In this document: positions 21,154 through 34,345 of the stretch, one piece after another
Layout: each line of letters begins with the position of its first letter
How positions within the stretch are numbered: position 1 is the stretch's first letter
Source: Certhia americana
Lineage: Eukaryota > Chordata > Aves > Passeriformes > Certhiidae
DNA: 64,000 nt
NCBI GenBank assembly: GCA_018697195.1
Contig: CM031872.1
Coordinates: forward strand, 6,492,171 to 6,556,170
Direction: 5' to 3'
The notes under the pieces: model-generated
The model's input: the letters and a program-made list of their open reading frames with translations, nothing else
Database searches by the model: none
What the model was told of the DNA's origin: nothing
Position numbers and translations under genes: made by a program

Positions 21154-22744
21154 GGTGAGAAATAACCCTGTGAGTTAGGTTACACTGATGTGACAGTCTA
21201 ATAGAGCTTGGAAAGAAATCTCTGAGCAGTCCTTTCTCACCACCTAATTCACCTTTTTTATTTAGTTATACCAAATGTTCCAGCATAATATATATATGTA
21301 TTTTATATATATATATAAACTTCCTTAACCTGCAATTATTGTGTCTCCTTTTCCCAGCTGAGGCATTCTTCTCCCTGGTCCCAGCATGGTGGTCATCAGA
21401 AGGCAAATGGAGGGGAGAGAACCTCTGCTCTTCCTCAGCTCCATTCCCAAATCAAGCTCTATCTGTAGAGAGGAACTCCAATGTTTCTATTATGCAAGAA
21501 AGCAAATCTGAATTCCTAGCAAAGAATTTGTTGGAGTCACAGCTGGTTGAGCAGGGAGTGACAAGCAGCCACCAATAACTCCTTCTCATGTCTGCCCACG
21601 TGCCCTTTGCCTTCCCTGTGTTTCAAGCAGGATAAAGGGTATTTTCCATTGCCCTCCCATCGCACAGGCCCCTGTTGCTGTACTGACTGGCTGGGGCAGC
21701 AATTCATCTCAGCCTGGTTTTAACTCTTACAAGGACCAACCACTGCATTAAGCCAATGCACCCAAAACACAAATCCTGCCCGGGCTTGAGGACTGGAGCA
21801 GGAGAAGGGCCATTGCCAGCATTTGGTTGCCCAAAATCAAGGGCTGAGTTGCAGCCTCAGTCACCCTTCCTGTCTTCTTTGCTTAAAGCAAACTGTATCC
21901 AGGCTCTGCAGATTCACCCCATCTCAGTGAGCAGCAGAATTACTGATGCAGCAGAACTTCTGCACACCAAAACCTCTCTGAGCTGAGGTAGGAGGCTCCC
22001 TTTTCTTGAAAAACACTTGAAAAATCTATTTAACAGCTTTGCTGTACTTTACCCTGACTGCTAGTCCTGCTCTGCTAATCCCTCCCAATGCTCCTGCACA
22101 CCAGCCTGGGTCTTCAGGGAAGGGATCCTGTGTTTGACGTCCGTGTTATTGTGTCTTGCCTGGTCTCATGCTCGCTGGCCAGCAGCAGAAGGACCTCACC
22201 TCAAGCTGGGCTGGACCCTGCCATTCCCAGCCACTGAAGTGGGAGACAGGCTGGAGCAGGAAAAACAAGGAGGCAGCTTTTCCCTTTCTTTGGGTAGTGA
22301 TCCCCTGGCAGCACACACATTCCTAACTCGGTGCCAGGGTGGACAGTAGGCAGCCCCAGGAGAACCAGTGCTGGGTCCTGAAGGCTCCACTGCAGCCAGG
22401 AGGAAACTGCAGCTGCCTGTGAAGGGTGATACGAGGCTCTGACTCAGCTGGCCAGTGCAGCACACACGGACCCAGCCACAGACACATCCTCACAGAACTA
22501 GCCCTGGAGTCCATAAGGTCCATTGGGAACAGTTTAGCACCAGATCTGCTCTGGGCATGCAGTTTTGCATTTTTCCCAGTGCTGTCAACCAGCACTGAAC
22601 CATGCTGTGCTGAGGGACCAAAGCATCCAGACCAGACCTCATGGATGTACATTTCCTCTCCAAGCTCCCTCCAAGCCTGTTGACTGCCCCATCATACCCC
22701 TCCCTGTCACCCTCACAGCTGGAGGATGCTGAGGAGTCATGGGA
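21154..22744. other. Unique non-coding stretch with a TA microsatellite
   Basis: No gene or transposon recognised; it contains the (TA)n tract at 21286-21318. The remaining short open frames show no family resemblance. Confidence 0.5.
21286..21318. repeat. (TA)n microsatellite, interrupted
   Basis: TAATATATATATGTATTTTATATATATATATA: two (TA) blocks separated by GTATTT. It is self-complementary and able to form a hairpin. It is likely to vary in length between individuals. Confidence 0.9.
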
Positions 22745-22935
22745 ACACAGAATCACGAAATCATCATGAAAAAAACATCTGACATCATCAAGTCCAACTG
22801 TTCCCCCAGCACTGCTAAGCCCACTACCCCAAACTGCCACATCCACCCTGGATGGTGACTCCACCAGTGAGTCTGAGCAGCCTGTTCCAGTACTTGACAG
22901 CTCTTTCCATGAAGAATTTTTTCCTAAATACTGGT
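22745..22935 (-). mobile_element. CR1 LINE 3' fragment, older subfamily
   Basis: Inverted CR1: ACACAGAATCACGAAATCAT, GACATCATCAAGTCCAACTG, TTCCCCCAGCACTGCTAAGC, CACATCCACCCTGGATGGTG, ACTCCACCAGTGAGTCTGAG, CCTGTTCCAGTACTTGACAG and TTTCCATGAAGAATTTTTTC. It ends abruptly near the CCTAATATC block. Confidence 0.88.
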
Positions 22936-23159
22936 CAGGGGATTTTCTGGGAACAAATTTCTGGCCTCAAATGGGTTAGGAGTTCTTTGAGGATCAAAAA
23001 AATCAATGCTGAGGCCATACATGATTTACAAAAACTGTAGCAAGGTCTGCTAGGGTTTAAGGTCTGTAACTGCTGATGCTCTGCTGCAGCAAGACCATCT
23101 TCTGCCATAGTGACCGTCTTGTTAACCACATTCTGTGTAATTCTTGGGCAATGGTTTTA

Positions 23160-23398
23160 AACTGAAGGAGGGTTGATTTAGATTTCTTACAAGGAAGAAG
23201 TTTTTACAATGATGGTGGTGAGGCCCTGGCACAGGCTGGACAAAGAAGCTGTGGCTGCTCCATTCCTGGAATCGTTCAAAGCCAGGTTGGAGGAGGCTTG
23301 GAGCAATGTGGTCTAGTGTCTGTGGTAGGAAGGCTGGAACAAGATGAGTTTTAAAGGCCCCTTCCAAACTAAACCAGTCTCGGATGTGACAATTATCA
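23160..23398 (+). mobile_element. CR1 LINE 3' fragment
   Basis: Sense-strand CR1: TTTAGATTTCTTACAAGGAA, GAAGTTTTTACAATGATGGT, GGTGAGGCCCTGGCACAGGC, TGGCTGCTCCATTCCTGGAA, TTCAAAGCCAGGTTGGAGGA, ATGAGTTTTAAAGGCCCCTT, CCAAACTAAACCAGTCTCGG. The TGCCCATGGCAGGG block is replaced by diverged sequence around 23318-23335. The terminal repeats are lost. Confidence 0.9.
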
Positions 23399-25696
23399 AG
23401 ACAGGAGATACAACCTACTCCTGAGCAGGCACAGTGTTCACCCACAATGCTCCAGAGACAGATCTGCAAGAAGCTGCACAAGATTCCACCAATTTTTAAC
23501 AGGATTGGCTTCACAGAGATGGTTCTGACCAGGTCAGGTGTGCCTGGCTCTGCTGGCCGAGGTCATGGAAGCAGCATATATCATCCATTCCTCACTTGGT
23601 ACCATGGCACGAGGGAGGGAGCCTGGGCAGGACAGGAACTGTGGACAGGGCAGGGACCCTGGGCAGGACAGAGACACAGGGCAAGACAAAGACCCAGGGA
23701 AGAACAGGGACCTGGGCAGGGCAGGGATCCTGGGAAAGCTCTGTCTCCTGGTTCAGGGCTGCCCCTGGAAAATATGCCTGCTTCTCTTGGCTCAGCTTGG
23801 CTCCGCTCACCTGTGGGCACAGAAGGGGGTGGAGATGGGGACCCAGGTTCCTGGCAGCAGCAATCAGGGAAGGAAGCACCAGGCCGGGGACACTTGCAGA
23901 TGAAACAGGAAGGGATTACACATATCCCACCACTCCAAACATGTGTCCCCTTGAACAAAGCCATTCCTGCTTCTGTGCGCAGCCGGGGCTGGGAACGGGC
24001 TCCCAGCTGCTCTGGGAACGCTATGGATCACTTTCCCACTGTCAGCACCTGCTTAGAAGTTAGTTCCTACGACCTTCAGGGTAACGCCACATCACGGGTT
24101 TACTGCCCTGAGAAAGAGATGGGGATGATAAACCAGGGTGAAGCCCAGAAGCCCTGTCCCTCCTCCCAGATCCCTCCAGCCCCAGCAGCCATGGCCTCTC
24201 CAGGCGCCTGGGCCTGTCCTGCAAGCCGAGTCCCCTGAGGGCGGCCTGCGTGTACTCTCTCCCATCAAACTGCAGACCAGGCAGGAATAATATGGACACG
24301 TATTTTTAGCAGCAGCAAATTATTTCTCTTACAGAAGGAATATTTCCATGCTGGGCTTTTTCCCTTCCCTTATCACAGATTGTATATTTAGAGCGTGAGA
24401 ACACTACCTCGCACAAAAACCCGCTGCCAAGACCCGTGCTCAGGCAGGGAGCCACTGCTGGCCTCTCAGACCTGCCCCTTTTAGGGACCAAACCCCCCCA
24501 TCTTCGCTTGACAAGTGGGAACTGCCAACGTGAGAGCTGAGTTTGGGATATTGTGTAAAAAGAAAGGGAAAAGGCACTCCTGAGAGTTTTCAATCAGCAC
24601 GTTTGTGAAGTCGTGGCTGCAGAGCTGTAGGAAACACGCAGCCACCAGCAGTAGCTCAGGCTTCACCACTTCCCCTCTGGCTGCAGGTGCATGAGGAAGC
24701 CTGAGGGACAGCTGGAACAGCTGAGGACATCCCATGGGCTGCTAAAACACTAGCAGAGTGTCTCACCCAAGGAGTGACTTTCCAGCCTGCCCTGCACCGA
24801 GCCTGTGAATGAAAGGCCATGGGTGCTCAAAGCCCCTTCTTACCATGGATGCACATACCAGGTTAAATGGAGTGGGGTGATGGAACATAGCACCCTCTGC
24901 TTTCCCATCCTTCTGGAATGCTGGAGGCTGGGTAGCCCTGCCTTCCTGCCTGCTTCCCTGCCTGCCTGGCCCTGCTGGGAGGTGCTCTCTGGCAAGAAAA
25001 GCACAACCAGGCTGCAGCTATGGAGGTTTCTCACTCTTAGGGAGCAGGCTGATTTCACAGCCTGACCATGGCAAACATCTCTGCGATTTTTGGAGTTTGT
25101 CAAGGATGAGCCATTAGGCACTGCTGGATCCACACACCCTACTCTGAGAGGGAGTGAGATAGAACAGCTCCTCATGGTCGATGGACCCAACCCCTCCCCA
25201 TGGCCCCTCTAAGGCAGACTTAATGCAATTTTTCAAACAAAAATGCATCAAATACTGTATTTCCACACCGAATATGAAGATTTCATGGTCTGGGTGACTT
25301 TCATGACATCAAGATTGATATTGACTCTGGTAACAGTTGCTGGATGCAGCCCCAGGATGAGGACTGGGCGTATTGGATGCCTGCCTGGATTTGCCCCTCT
25401 CAGCCTGGCCCTGTTTATTTTCTTCACGTTTCTGCTTGGGCTGCACTCTCCCAATGAGAACAGCAAGTCGAGCCATCAGGCTTCTTGCAAATCATGGTCC
25501 TGTGCCTTCTCACCTGACCAGCATAACTCCAACAGCAGCATGGGAATAGAAACAGATCTGTCTGCTCCAGCACTTATCTCTCATGGCCTGTGGTGTGGAG
25601 GGATTTCAGATAAGAGTGACACCCATCCAGTAAAGACATTGCCTGCCATCAGGCACCCAGGATCTTGTACCAGCCTGGGCATCTGCAGTGCAACAC
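23399..25696. other. Unique non-coding stretch with a minisatellite
   Basis: Contains the 18-bp minisatellite at 23621-23740. The 263-codon plus-strand open frame at 23447-24238 owes its length to that stop-free minisatellite, which is open in several frames on both strands. I reject it as a gene. Confidence 0.5.
23621..23740. repeat. 18-bp minisatellite, about six units
   Basis: Tandem degenerate units of 18 bp (one of 17) with the core CTGGGCAGGACAGGGA: units begin at about 23622, 23640, 23658, 23676, 23694 and 23712. As 18 is divisible by three, the array is open in all frames and reads as repeating Gly-Gln-Asp-type peptides. That explains the long open frames on both strands here. No sign of use as a gene. 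Confidence 0.85.
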
Positions 25697-25790
25697 AGGA
25701 TCTTAGAATCCCAGAATCCTTAAGGTTGGGAGAGCCAAACACACACACAACACTGCCCAGTGACTCTTCCAAAAGGAGAGGATCTCAGAA
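25697..25790 (-). mobile_element. Possible CR1 remnant
   Basis: GATCTTAGAATCCCAGAATC, CTTAAGGTTGGGAGAGCCAA and an ACACTGCCCAGTG block resemble the inverted start of older CR1 tails (AGAATCACAGAATC...AGGTTGGAAAAGACC). The rest does not continue in the CR1 order. Confidence 0.45.
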
Positions 25791-28700
25791 GTGCCCAGGA
25801 AATGAAGGATGGACAGAGATGGGCACTGCTGGCTGCTGAAAGCCTGAGGTTACAGGACAAAGTATGAGGCTTGAAAGCATTTACACATTTCAAATTTCCA
25901 AGAAAACTGGCTTGGCAAAGCAAACAGGCTGAAATTCACACCCTGGGTTCATCCTGGAACAGGGATCTGAATGGTTTGAACTTCCTTGAAGCAGCGAGTG
26001 GCCAGGCTGAGCCAGTGCAGGGCTGTGAATGAGGGAGTGATGTCTGGCAGAGCAGCCCAGGGCCAGGCAGGCATTTCAGGAACCAAGGAACCCCAGCTAC
26101 TCCTGCCTGAACACTTCCACCCAGAAAAATGCTTCACATGGGGGTAGGGGAGACAGAAGCAAGAAGTGATAGCCAAAAAACAGAAGGAAAACCAGATGCA
26201 TATTTGGGATAGGGTTTGAATTAAAAACCCAGACAGTGTGAGTGTTAAAATGAGATTTCCAGGCAGATGCTTTCTCTCCTGTGTAACCAGGAACAAACCA
26301 TCCCATACTGGGAGGTGCGTGTCCATATGCATCGCCATTTGGATATTTCCAAACCTGCTTACTGCCCAGTCCCTGCGTGAAGAGAAGGTCCACTTCACTG
26401 GCACTGCTCTTCCCTTGTTATCTTCTTATCATTGTGTTACTATCCTGTGGACATTTTAGGTGCTTGGGAAGGCAGTCCCTGGGCATGTGCTCCAAGAGTC
26501 AGGAGGAGCAGCAAGTTTTTCCACAGGGGCCATGCCCCTGTGTTGCTGTGGTCACTGAGAGGCATGAACTCAAGAGCTCTGCACTAAGCCTGGATGTTTC
26601 AGGTTAAACCTGAAGGCTGGGTGAAATAAAAGGAATGTTTTTGCTGTTCAACTCACCTGCACAGCCAGAGCTGGTGTGAAAATTCCTGATGTGAGGGTGA
26701 AGAGCCCGACCCATCCTGCTCCCCCTGGCAGTAACCTGTCTCCTGTAGGATGGTGGCACTGAGAAGTGGCAGGGGCAGGCTGGGGGATGTGCTGAGGGAG
26801 CAGGATGAGGGCAGAGTTCCTGTCCAGCCGGCTGAGGCTCGGTGCTGCAGCTGCAGCTGACAGCTGCAACAGGAACCAGCTGGGCTGGACAACGGGAGCA
26901 GAGCAGGAAGGATTTCCAGGATGAGAGGCCGAGGGGGAAGCAGGGTCTCTTATGAGATGAGTGTGGGGGAGGTCTTCCCCTGATAACCATCACTGCAGGG
27001 CTGGGGTTATCCTGTGGCAGAGGATGGGGAGATGGAAGAAGGGGTCAAGTTCTCTGTGAAGAGATCAAGAGAAATCAAGGTGTTAAGACACAGTCCCTGT
27101 ACAAAAGGTCCCTGGAATTTTGGGGGTGAGTATCTTCTGCACTCCAGCCTGCAGGAGCCTCCAGGCAGCACAGAGGGGAGAGAAAAGAGTAATTCAAACT
27201 AAACCGGACAGGTGTGATCAGCAGCACCTTGCACTGTGCCTGGGTCTGGGGTTCATTTATGCTCCACTTAGTTGCTCTGCAGACAATGACCTTTCCTTGC
27301 TCAGGATCTGTTGTTTCACTTGTCCTGCCATGGCAGCAGTTTGATGGATGAATGTAAGGGTCATATGCAGCAGTTCACTCTGGATTTTCCCTGCTGACAT
27401 AGAAGTTAGGAAAATCCTGTGCAGTCTCCAGCACGAGACTCCACGGGGCAGGAACCAAGGGACTATTCTCTTTCTGGAAGGATGAGAAACTCATTAACCC
27501 TGCAGATGGCCTGGCTCTTCCAGGCCTCTCACCTGGAATGCCAGCCCAGCAAAGGCCATGGGCTCTCTGAGATTACAGCTACTCAGAGTTTATGAGGTTA
27601 CATAAAACATTTACGATGGGTGCATTAATAAAACAGTGTCTTGTATTTATGGCTGGTGCATGCCCACTGCAGAGCACGGGTGAACCCCACGCTTAGCTGG
27701 AGCCCATGAGCTGGTTTTTGGATGGCTTCCATCAGCATCAACAGCTGGGCTGTGCGGAGTGGCCAAGGGCAGCTCAGATGTCGTGTCTGTGTTCCAGCAC
27801 CCACCCACGGGCTCCCTGCAGCACTGGGAGAATGAAGGGCTGCTCCCACCAGGATGGGGCTGCCATGGCTGTGGGAGACAAGACCTTCGAGCCAGCATAG
27901 CTGTGGTTTCACAGCTCTCTCTTCCTACCTGCTGCACCCATCACCATCTGGCCTCCAGCACCCTGCATCACAAAAGATCCCCTTTATGACAGTAAATTAA
28001 AGGTGTGATTGGCAAGGAGAGACATTTCCGAAGGCAAGGAGCAGCCTGCCTGTTTGGGAGTGGGGAAGGAGTGGCAGCAGGATTCCCTAAGCATGGGGCA
28101 GGGTGTCCACATGGCCCCTGCTCCGCTCAGGAAGGATAAACAACAACAGGAAGAGAGAAGAACTCACTCAGACGAAAGATAAACAGACCAGTGAGAAAGT
28201 GAAGGCAAAAGTTGCTAATTAACCTCAAATTGCTTCAGAAAGGACTCTAAGTGGAGAGCTCCCTCTGGAAGGAGAGCAGGCAGGGCTGTCCCAGTATATC
28301 TGCTGCCACAGCCCTGCTCTGCTGCTGCACTGCAGCTCCTGGGGCCGTTTTCCTCTCAGGAAGCCTGAACTGTTCTGGGTGTGAAAGCAGGAGTCAGCAA
28401 TCTGAAAAGGAGCAGCACTTGCTCTTCCCTCAGACCAAACCTTCTTTGGCTTCAACAAGGACGGGCTGGAGCCTCTGGTGCCCCTCACCAGAGACCCTCT
28501 CCCTGTGCTCCCACTGAAACCACAGAGAACACTGGCAGGAGCTGTGTCCAGCTGAGCTCTCCCAGAGTAGCAGTGCCCCCCCAGCAAACCTCCTGTGCTG
28601 CAGCACTGCTAAACCCAGCACAGTCTAGTCCAGAATCCAGCCCTTGCCCCTGTGGAGTGTTTTACATGCTCCACATGATCTGGAGATTTACTGAAGGGGA

Positions 28701-29394
28701 TGAAGCCCAGTTCCCTCAGGCCAAGGTAATAAATGAGGGAGAAGAATTAAAATGATTGCTCGAACCCAAGGGGCAGTCAGGAACAATCTGGGCTCCTTGG
28801 AGCAGGAAATGACACTCACTGAACATCTGGGTGCATGTCAGGATGGATTAGGAGCCTGTCAGGAGTTAGACATCAGCTTTACAGGATGATTACAAGCAAC
28901 AGGGCTGCTGTGGGCTCTGGACAACAGAAGCCCCATTGCAGGCACTGCAGCCCCAGAGCAGCTGCCATTCTGCTGCAATACACGCTTTCTTCATACTCCA
29001 TTGAAGGTTCTCAAAAACCAACACCAGCTAAGATATCAGATCTGGCTGTAAATCAGGGCAGGTTTTGAAGTGCATCATCTGGTGAAGCTCAGAGTGTGAT
29101 CTCCCTACTTGGCCTATGAGGTGCCAGGCTGCCTCTGCTCCAGCCAGATCCAGCTGTGTCTGATGGTTATGGTTATTACTGTCCTGCAATACTCAAGGAC
29201 AGGTTTTGGCACCAGCTCTAACGGCTTTAACACTTTCTGGGTTTGTTGGTCTAGACACACAAACACCCTTAGGTTTGTTGCTGTCCCAATTTTTTGGAGG
29301 AGGAGGGTTTACAAATAAACCCTTCACCTGCAGATGGGTACCTGAGTCCTTACCTCTCACCATGCGAGATACAGGGCTGTAGGAAGGTAATGCT
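25791..29394. other. Unique non-coding stretch
   Basis: 3.6 kb without recognised gene or repeat. Many short overlapping open frames on both strands (under 152 codons) share no domain. I see nothing specific to annotate. Confidence 0.5.
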
Positions 29395-29906
29395 GAGGCA
29401 GCCAACTGCACTGGGACCCCAACACAACAAGGATGTGGAGTTGTTGGAGCAAGTCCAGAGGAGACCACAGAGATGCTCCAAGGGCTGGAGCCCCTCTGCT
29501 CTGGGGTCAGGCTGGGAGACTGGGGCTGTTCAGCCTGGTAAAGAGAAGGCTCCAGGAAGACCTCAGAGCCCCTGCCAGGACCTAAAGGGGCTCCAAGAGA
29601 GTGGGAGAGGGACTGGGGACAAGGGATGGAGGGTCAGGACACAGGGAATGGCTTCCTACTGCCAGAGGGCAGGGCTGGATGGGATATTGGGTGGGAATTG
29701 TTCTCTGGGAAGGTGGGCAGGCCCTGGCACAGGGTGCCCAGAGCAGATGTGGCTGCCCCTGGATCCCTGGAAGTGTCCAAGGCCAGCCTGGACAGGGCTT
29801 GGATCAGCCTGGGACAGTGGGATGTGTCCCTGCCATGGCAGGGATGGAAATGGATGGGCTTTAAGATCCCTTCCAATCCAAAGCAGTCTGGGATTTTATG
29901 ATTACT
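29395..29906 (+). mobile_element. CR1 LINE fragment, end of ORF2 and 3' UTR, young subfamily
   Basis: Sense CR1. The start encodes the end of ORF2 (a KDVELLEQVQRRPQRC stretch at about 29430-29477), the usual C-terminal signature of the CR1 reverse transcriptase. The 3' UTR follows: AAGGGGCTCCAAGAGAGTGG, GGACACAGGGAATGGCTTCC, GATGGGATATTGGGTGGGAA, GGCCCTGGCACAGGGTGCCC, CCATGGCAGGGATGGAAATG, CTTTAAGATCCCTTCCAATC, then GGGATTTTATGATTAC. It is the same subfamily as the copies at 42312, 49765, 59362 and 61268. It is truncated at its 5' end. Confidence 0.95.
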
Positions 29907-32900
29907 TTTACCATTCTATGCTGGATTTTCCTTTCAACATCATAACATTCATGGTGGGAGCTGGATACTGCGTGCAAAAGGGCTACAGTTTCTCACCCTT
30001 GATTTTCTTTGCAGTAGAAAGGAGTCTCAGAAAGTTCAACCCAGCTGATCTCCACTGCTGTTGTCTCTCTTCATGCTGTGATGTTGCCCTTCCATTTTCT
30101 TTGTGGATTCCCTAGAAACTCCCAAATTCTTGTCTATAAACACATTTTGAGTGCAAGTAAGTCCACATTATGGTAACAGCCTAATGCTTTTAACTTCTGT
30201 GCTTCAATCCTGCTGTCTGAGCTCATTGCTCACCCTTGGAGCAGTGTGCAGCACAAGCCTAACAGCAGGAAAATCATCCCAGTCAGATGAAACCAAGCCT
30301 CAGCAAATTCTGAAGAGTTGTGGTAGACTCAAAAGTGTTTTATCACAGACTAAAATCCCTTTAAACAAATTTTTTTTCTGTATACTTTCTATTTGCAAGA
30401 ATATATAGACTGATTTCAGTGCAGAATCAGACACTTGGACCTTTTCACCAAGGTAAAGCACCCTCTTTTCTATCTCTTACCAAATATCTCAAAGTACTGA
30501 GTGGATCACAGAAGCTCTCCCAAACCCTGTAGAGAGACAGGGACCTGTCATATCACTTACATCCCCCTGTGCCTCAGAGCTCATGGAAGCTGTCTAATTG
30601 TGAGGAGTCCAAACTCTGGAGACATAAATGTCACCACAAGGATCATCAATGGCAAAGGCAGCCTCTGCACTTATTTCAAAAGGATGTCAGTCAAACTGAA
30701 AAAAAAACATTGCATGTAAGCATCCACAGTCCTTTTCCTATTCAGATCAAACTCATATCAATCCTATATCAATGCCAGGGGTGCTCTGAGGTCTTTTCTC
30801 ACCTCTGCCATTAAAGATTTCAACTAATTTTCCTCTTTTAGTTGTTCAATCCTTTTGAGGAAAAATACAGTGAGGTCACCAGCGAAACAGGCAAATGTTT
30901 TACACCATTATGTGAGCTGGACTACTGCTACGTTGGGACACCCTGCTGGGATGGGACATCCTGCTGGGATGGGACATCCTCCTGGGATGGGACATCCTCC
31001 TGGGATGACTGAAGCCTGGAGGAGACAGGTTTGCCTGGCAGCAGCAGTGCCAGGAGCCTGCCATGAGCAATAGGAGTCCTTTGTCTCATCTGCCAGTTCT
31101 CAGTGATAAGGCACCTAGTGTGACACAACCAGAGTAACCCAAATGGACAATTTAGAGAAGGACAATAAAGTGATAGATAACGGAAAAAATACCCAACTCT
31201 GGAGAAGTAACAAATGGGAAACTGGCTGTCCCACCTGGCAAACAAAGCTTGGACACTTCCAGGGACTCTGGAGCACAATCTGCCCATAAAGGGACCCTGA
31301 CTGAACACCCTGAATGTTCTGATTTATATAAACATAGAAGCTATCAAAAGCTCATCAAATTTTAAATGTTCTAAAAGTATTTTAAAGCTTTCTGTGATAG
31401 TTTGAACTCTCCCCAGGAAACACCCACTGAGCCAACCTGCTCTCTCCTGTCCCACCCTGAGACCAGAGTGACCCATTTGCTTCTCCCACCGAGGAGATCC
31501 GACTCATACAGCCAGTCTCAGCAATGCAGGGCCTGGCACATGAATTTAAGGATATACTGAGGCCTCCCTGTCCTAGGGAGGGCTCTGCTCCATCTCCTGG
31601 GGTACACCACAATTCTGCTGAAACATTATCCAACACATTTTCCAGTTTAAAAAAAGCACTAAGAAAATAAGGAAGCATCCCACTATCTGTCATTAAACAA
31701 TAATTAATTGTGCAATCAATGGATAAAGCTTGGGTAAATGACTTGTGTATGTGATAAACATGGAAAAGTTTGGATGTGAACAATCCCACTGGCTGAGAAC
31801 ATTCTCATGCCTGAGAAGGAATAGGAATGAGGCTCAGCACTGCTCACAACTGCCATCACTGCTTTGCTTCCTAAACTTCACTTTCTTTTATTTGGAAAAA
31901 CAGCCACGAAATTAAAGAAAGCAAATAAAACAAACCAACCATCCTTATCTTAGAAAAATCCCAACGTCACACTGAAGAGAGATAAGAAATGGTGGAGCAG
32001 TTATTGTCCTGCTGTCGATGCGAGCTGTAAGTCTTACATGGCAAGAAAAACAAACACTCCCTGTCGGATGGGAGAAAATGTTTCTTCTCAGTTGGAGAAA
32101 GAAAAACACAAAGCAGCTCAACTGCATCCCCAAAATTGTGCAATTTACTTTGCATATTTGGCAGCAAAAGTAGAAGAAGCAGTTTATAATCCAGGGTTTT
32201 CATGCAAATGACAGGTTCTTGGTTCTTGAAGGAGCACTTCATTTTGGTATGCTTTTTAAATTAACATTCTCACAGTACATTAGAATTAAAGGAACACCAC
32301 CAGCAGAAAACACAGAGTGAGCATTTTCAGGGCCTGGTACCCCAGCAGTCCCTGGTCTGGCTATAATTGAGGCATACCAGGAAACCATCGACTTTCTGAA
32401 TGGTTTAGGGTTTATATGAATAACTGCAGCATTTTCTGTTCAGCAAATTTCCCCTTGTGCCTTGGCCAGGTAATTCACCCCTTCCCAGAGCAGCAGGAGA
32501 CAAGGACCAGGCAGAAATCTATGATCCATCTGAAGGCTGTGGATGTGCAATACCTGGGGTTTGCTTTTCTTTAGCATTTCACGAGAAAGATGTGAATTGC
32601 TGTACATTCAATTATTTTTAAATGTTAGTCCAAACTGCAATAAAGTGGAAATTATGTATAAATCAACCTGAAAAGTTCCTTTTTCTGCTGCAAGAGTTGG
32701 TTCTGTGCTTCAAGATATGGAACAGTTGGTGTGAAACATATATAGAGAGACTGAAAAGGGCACTGCCTGCCTGCAAAAACAGTTCCGAATTGGTGAGAGC
32801 ATCCCAAAGAAGGTAATTTTTCAGGAAGCAGCCATATTAGGCAGCTCCCCAGGCAGCAAAGGGAACCAACTCCGCTGGCTCCAGAAAGGAAAGGGAAAAA

Positions 32901-34034
32901 AACACGAGGGAAGTGAAACTGTGACAATTTTTAAGTCCTGGGGACAGAGTCCTATGACTGGGCACAGTCCTGTGTCACATGAAAGGTGTGGGAAAGTGCT
33001 GAAGTGTTGGTTACATTCACTTTTCTGGCTTCAAAAATAGCCTGAGAACCAAAGCATGACTTCAGAGCTGGGGCAGCTCCCAGGCAAAGGCTGCCAGGAG
33101 GGGCCCGAGCCCCCGGACACCCACACCTGGCCAGGGCACTGGGACCCTCCCTCCTGCCCTGCCTGCTGTGCCACGGGACAGCCCCAAGTGCCCACGGATT
33201 CCAGCCCTGATCTGAGCGCCTGACTGCAGTGAGACAGGAATTTAAGCTCAGAGTTAAAGGCTGGGGCAGTCCCGATGAGTGAGGCATTTTCCAATTACCT
33301 CATCCAGCCTATCCAACCCTGCACTGGCTTTGTAAACTCGATGAAACCGCACACAAATTACACTGACACTAAGAACAACATTGCACAGGCTATCTTTTGC
33401 TGTGCTCTCCAGGTTTGTTCTGTTTACAACTGTTTACTGCCCTCATCTCCCCACATTACTCAGGCTCCAACACGAAATGTAAACAGGCAAAAATTTGGCT
33501 ATTGGTTCTGAGGGCATGATTTTTTTAATGAGTTCTAATGGGGATAATGAGAACAAACTAGATTTTTTTGCAGAATTGCCTGGGCTGCTGGAGCAGTGTG
33601 TGCCCTGTCAGAGGGTGCTTTGGAGGGTGATGTGTGTCCCTCAGACCTGGTGCTGCACTCACAGCTCTCTGCTGTGGGATGACACACATTTCTAACCCAC
33701 AGAACTCTTCTTCCTGCATGGCTGGAGCATGGCCAATGTCCACCTGGAGGGAGCCCAGCAGAACATCATGCACAGCTGTGGGGAAGCAGGACCTTGCCAG
33801 GCACAGCCCTTGATCCTGGTGGCACCAGCTCTGTGTCCCCTCTGTGAGGAGCTGGTGGCTTAGCCACCAGCACGGAAGGCAGCTTGTGCCAAACCAGAGC
33901 CACACCTGTGTCAGGCCAGGCACAGGCTGCAACAAACAGCAGTCATTGCCAAGGGAAAGATGGAAAACCTCCAAAAAACAAATATCACAAATACCTGCAC
34001 AAACTAGCTGGGCTGCTCAGCCTCTGCGCTCACT
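29907..34034. other. Unique non-coding stretch with a minisatellite
   Basis: No gene recognised. Holds the 18-bp array at 30933-31009. 31320-32290 is AT-rich, repeat-free and free of long open frames, and could include conserved non-coding sequence, but no motif cluster stands out. Confidence 0.5.
30933..31009. repeat. 18-bp minisatellite, four units
   Basis: Four tandem copies of GGGACATCCTGCTGGGAT (units at about 30936, 30954, 30972 and 30990) with one or two differences (CACCCTGC, CATCCTGC, CATCCTCC, CATCCTCC). The last two copies are identical, suggesting recent slippage. It is stop-free in several frames, hence a repetitive open frame on each strand; not thought to be coding. Confidence 0.92.
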
Positions 34035-34345
34035 ACTAGAATTATAGAATTACAGATTGGTTGGAAGATCATCTTAAAGAACATCTTGTTTGGCTCCCCT
34101 GCCATGGGCAGGGACACCTGCCACTATCCAAGGCTGCTCCAAGCCTTGTCCAACCTGGCCTTGGACACTTCCAGGGATCCAGGGGCACCCACAGCTGCTC
34201 TGGGCACCCTGTGCCAGGGCCTGCCCACCCTGCCAGGGAACAATTCCTGCCCAATATCCCATCTATGCTGGCCCTCTGGCAGTGAGAGGTCATTCCCCTT
34301 GTCCTACCCCTTGAGCTTCTGGTTCAAAGTCCCTCTCCAGATCCC
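34035..34345 (-). mobile_element. CR1 LINE 3' fragment, young subfamily
   Basis: Inverted copy of the young CR1 type: AATTATAGAATTACAGATTG, CTGCCATGGGCAGGGACACC, CTGCCACTATCCAAGGCTGC, AACCTGGCCTTGGACACTTC, CAGGGATCCAGGGGCACCCA, GGGCACCCTGTGCCAGGGCC, GCCAGGGAACAATTCCTGCC, CAATATCCCATCTATGCTGG, CCCTCTGGCAGTGAGAGGTC. It is the antiparallel counterpart of the 29395 and 42312 copies and well preserved. The fragment stops near AGTCCCTCTCCAGATCC at about 34345. Confidence 0.93.

Noticed and set aside
23447..24238. 263-codon plus-strand open frame with Gly-Gln repeats
   Set aside because: Its length comes from an 18-bp minisatellite that is open in several frames on both strands.
28740..28790. GCTCGAACC word resembling a tRNA T-loop
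   Set aside because: No A-box, acceptor stem or cloverleaf could be folded around it.
30933..31009. Regular short repeats that might suggest a CRISPR-like array
   Set aside because: The units abut without spacers, are only 18 bp, and the window is avian; it is a minisatellite.
31382..31800. Possible solitary LTR (TG...CA-like block with an AT-rich end)
   Set aside because: No matching second copy, no polyadenylation signal in place and no identifiable target duplication.
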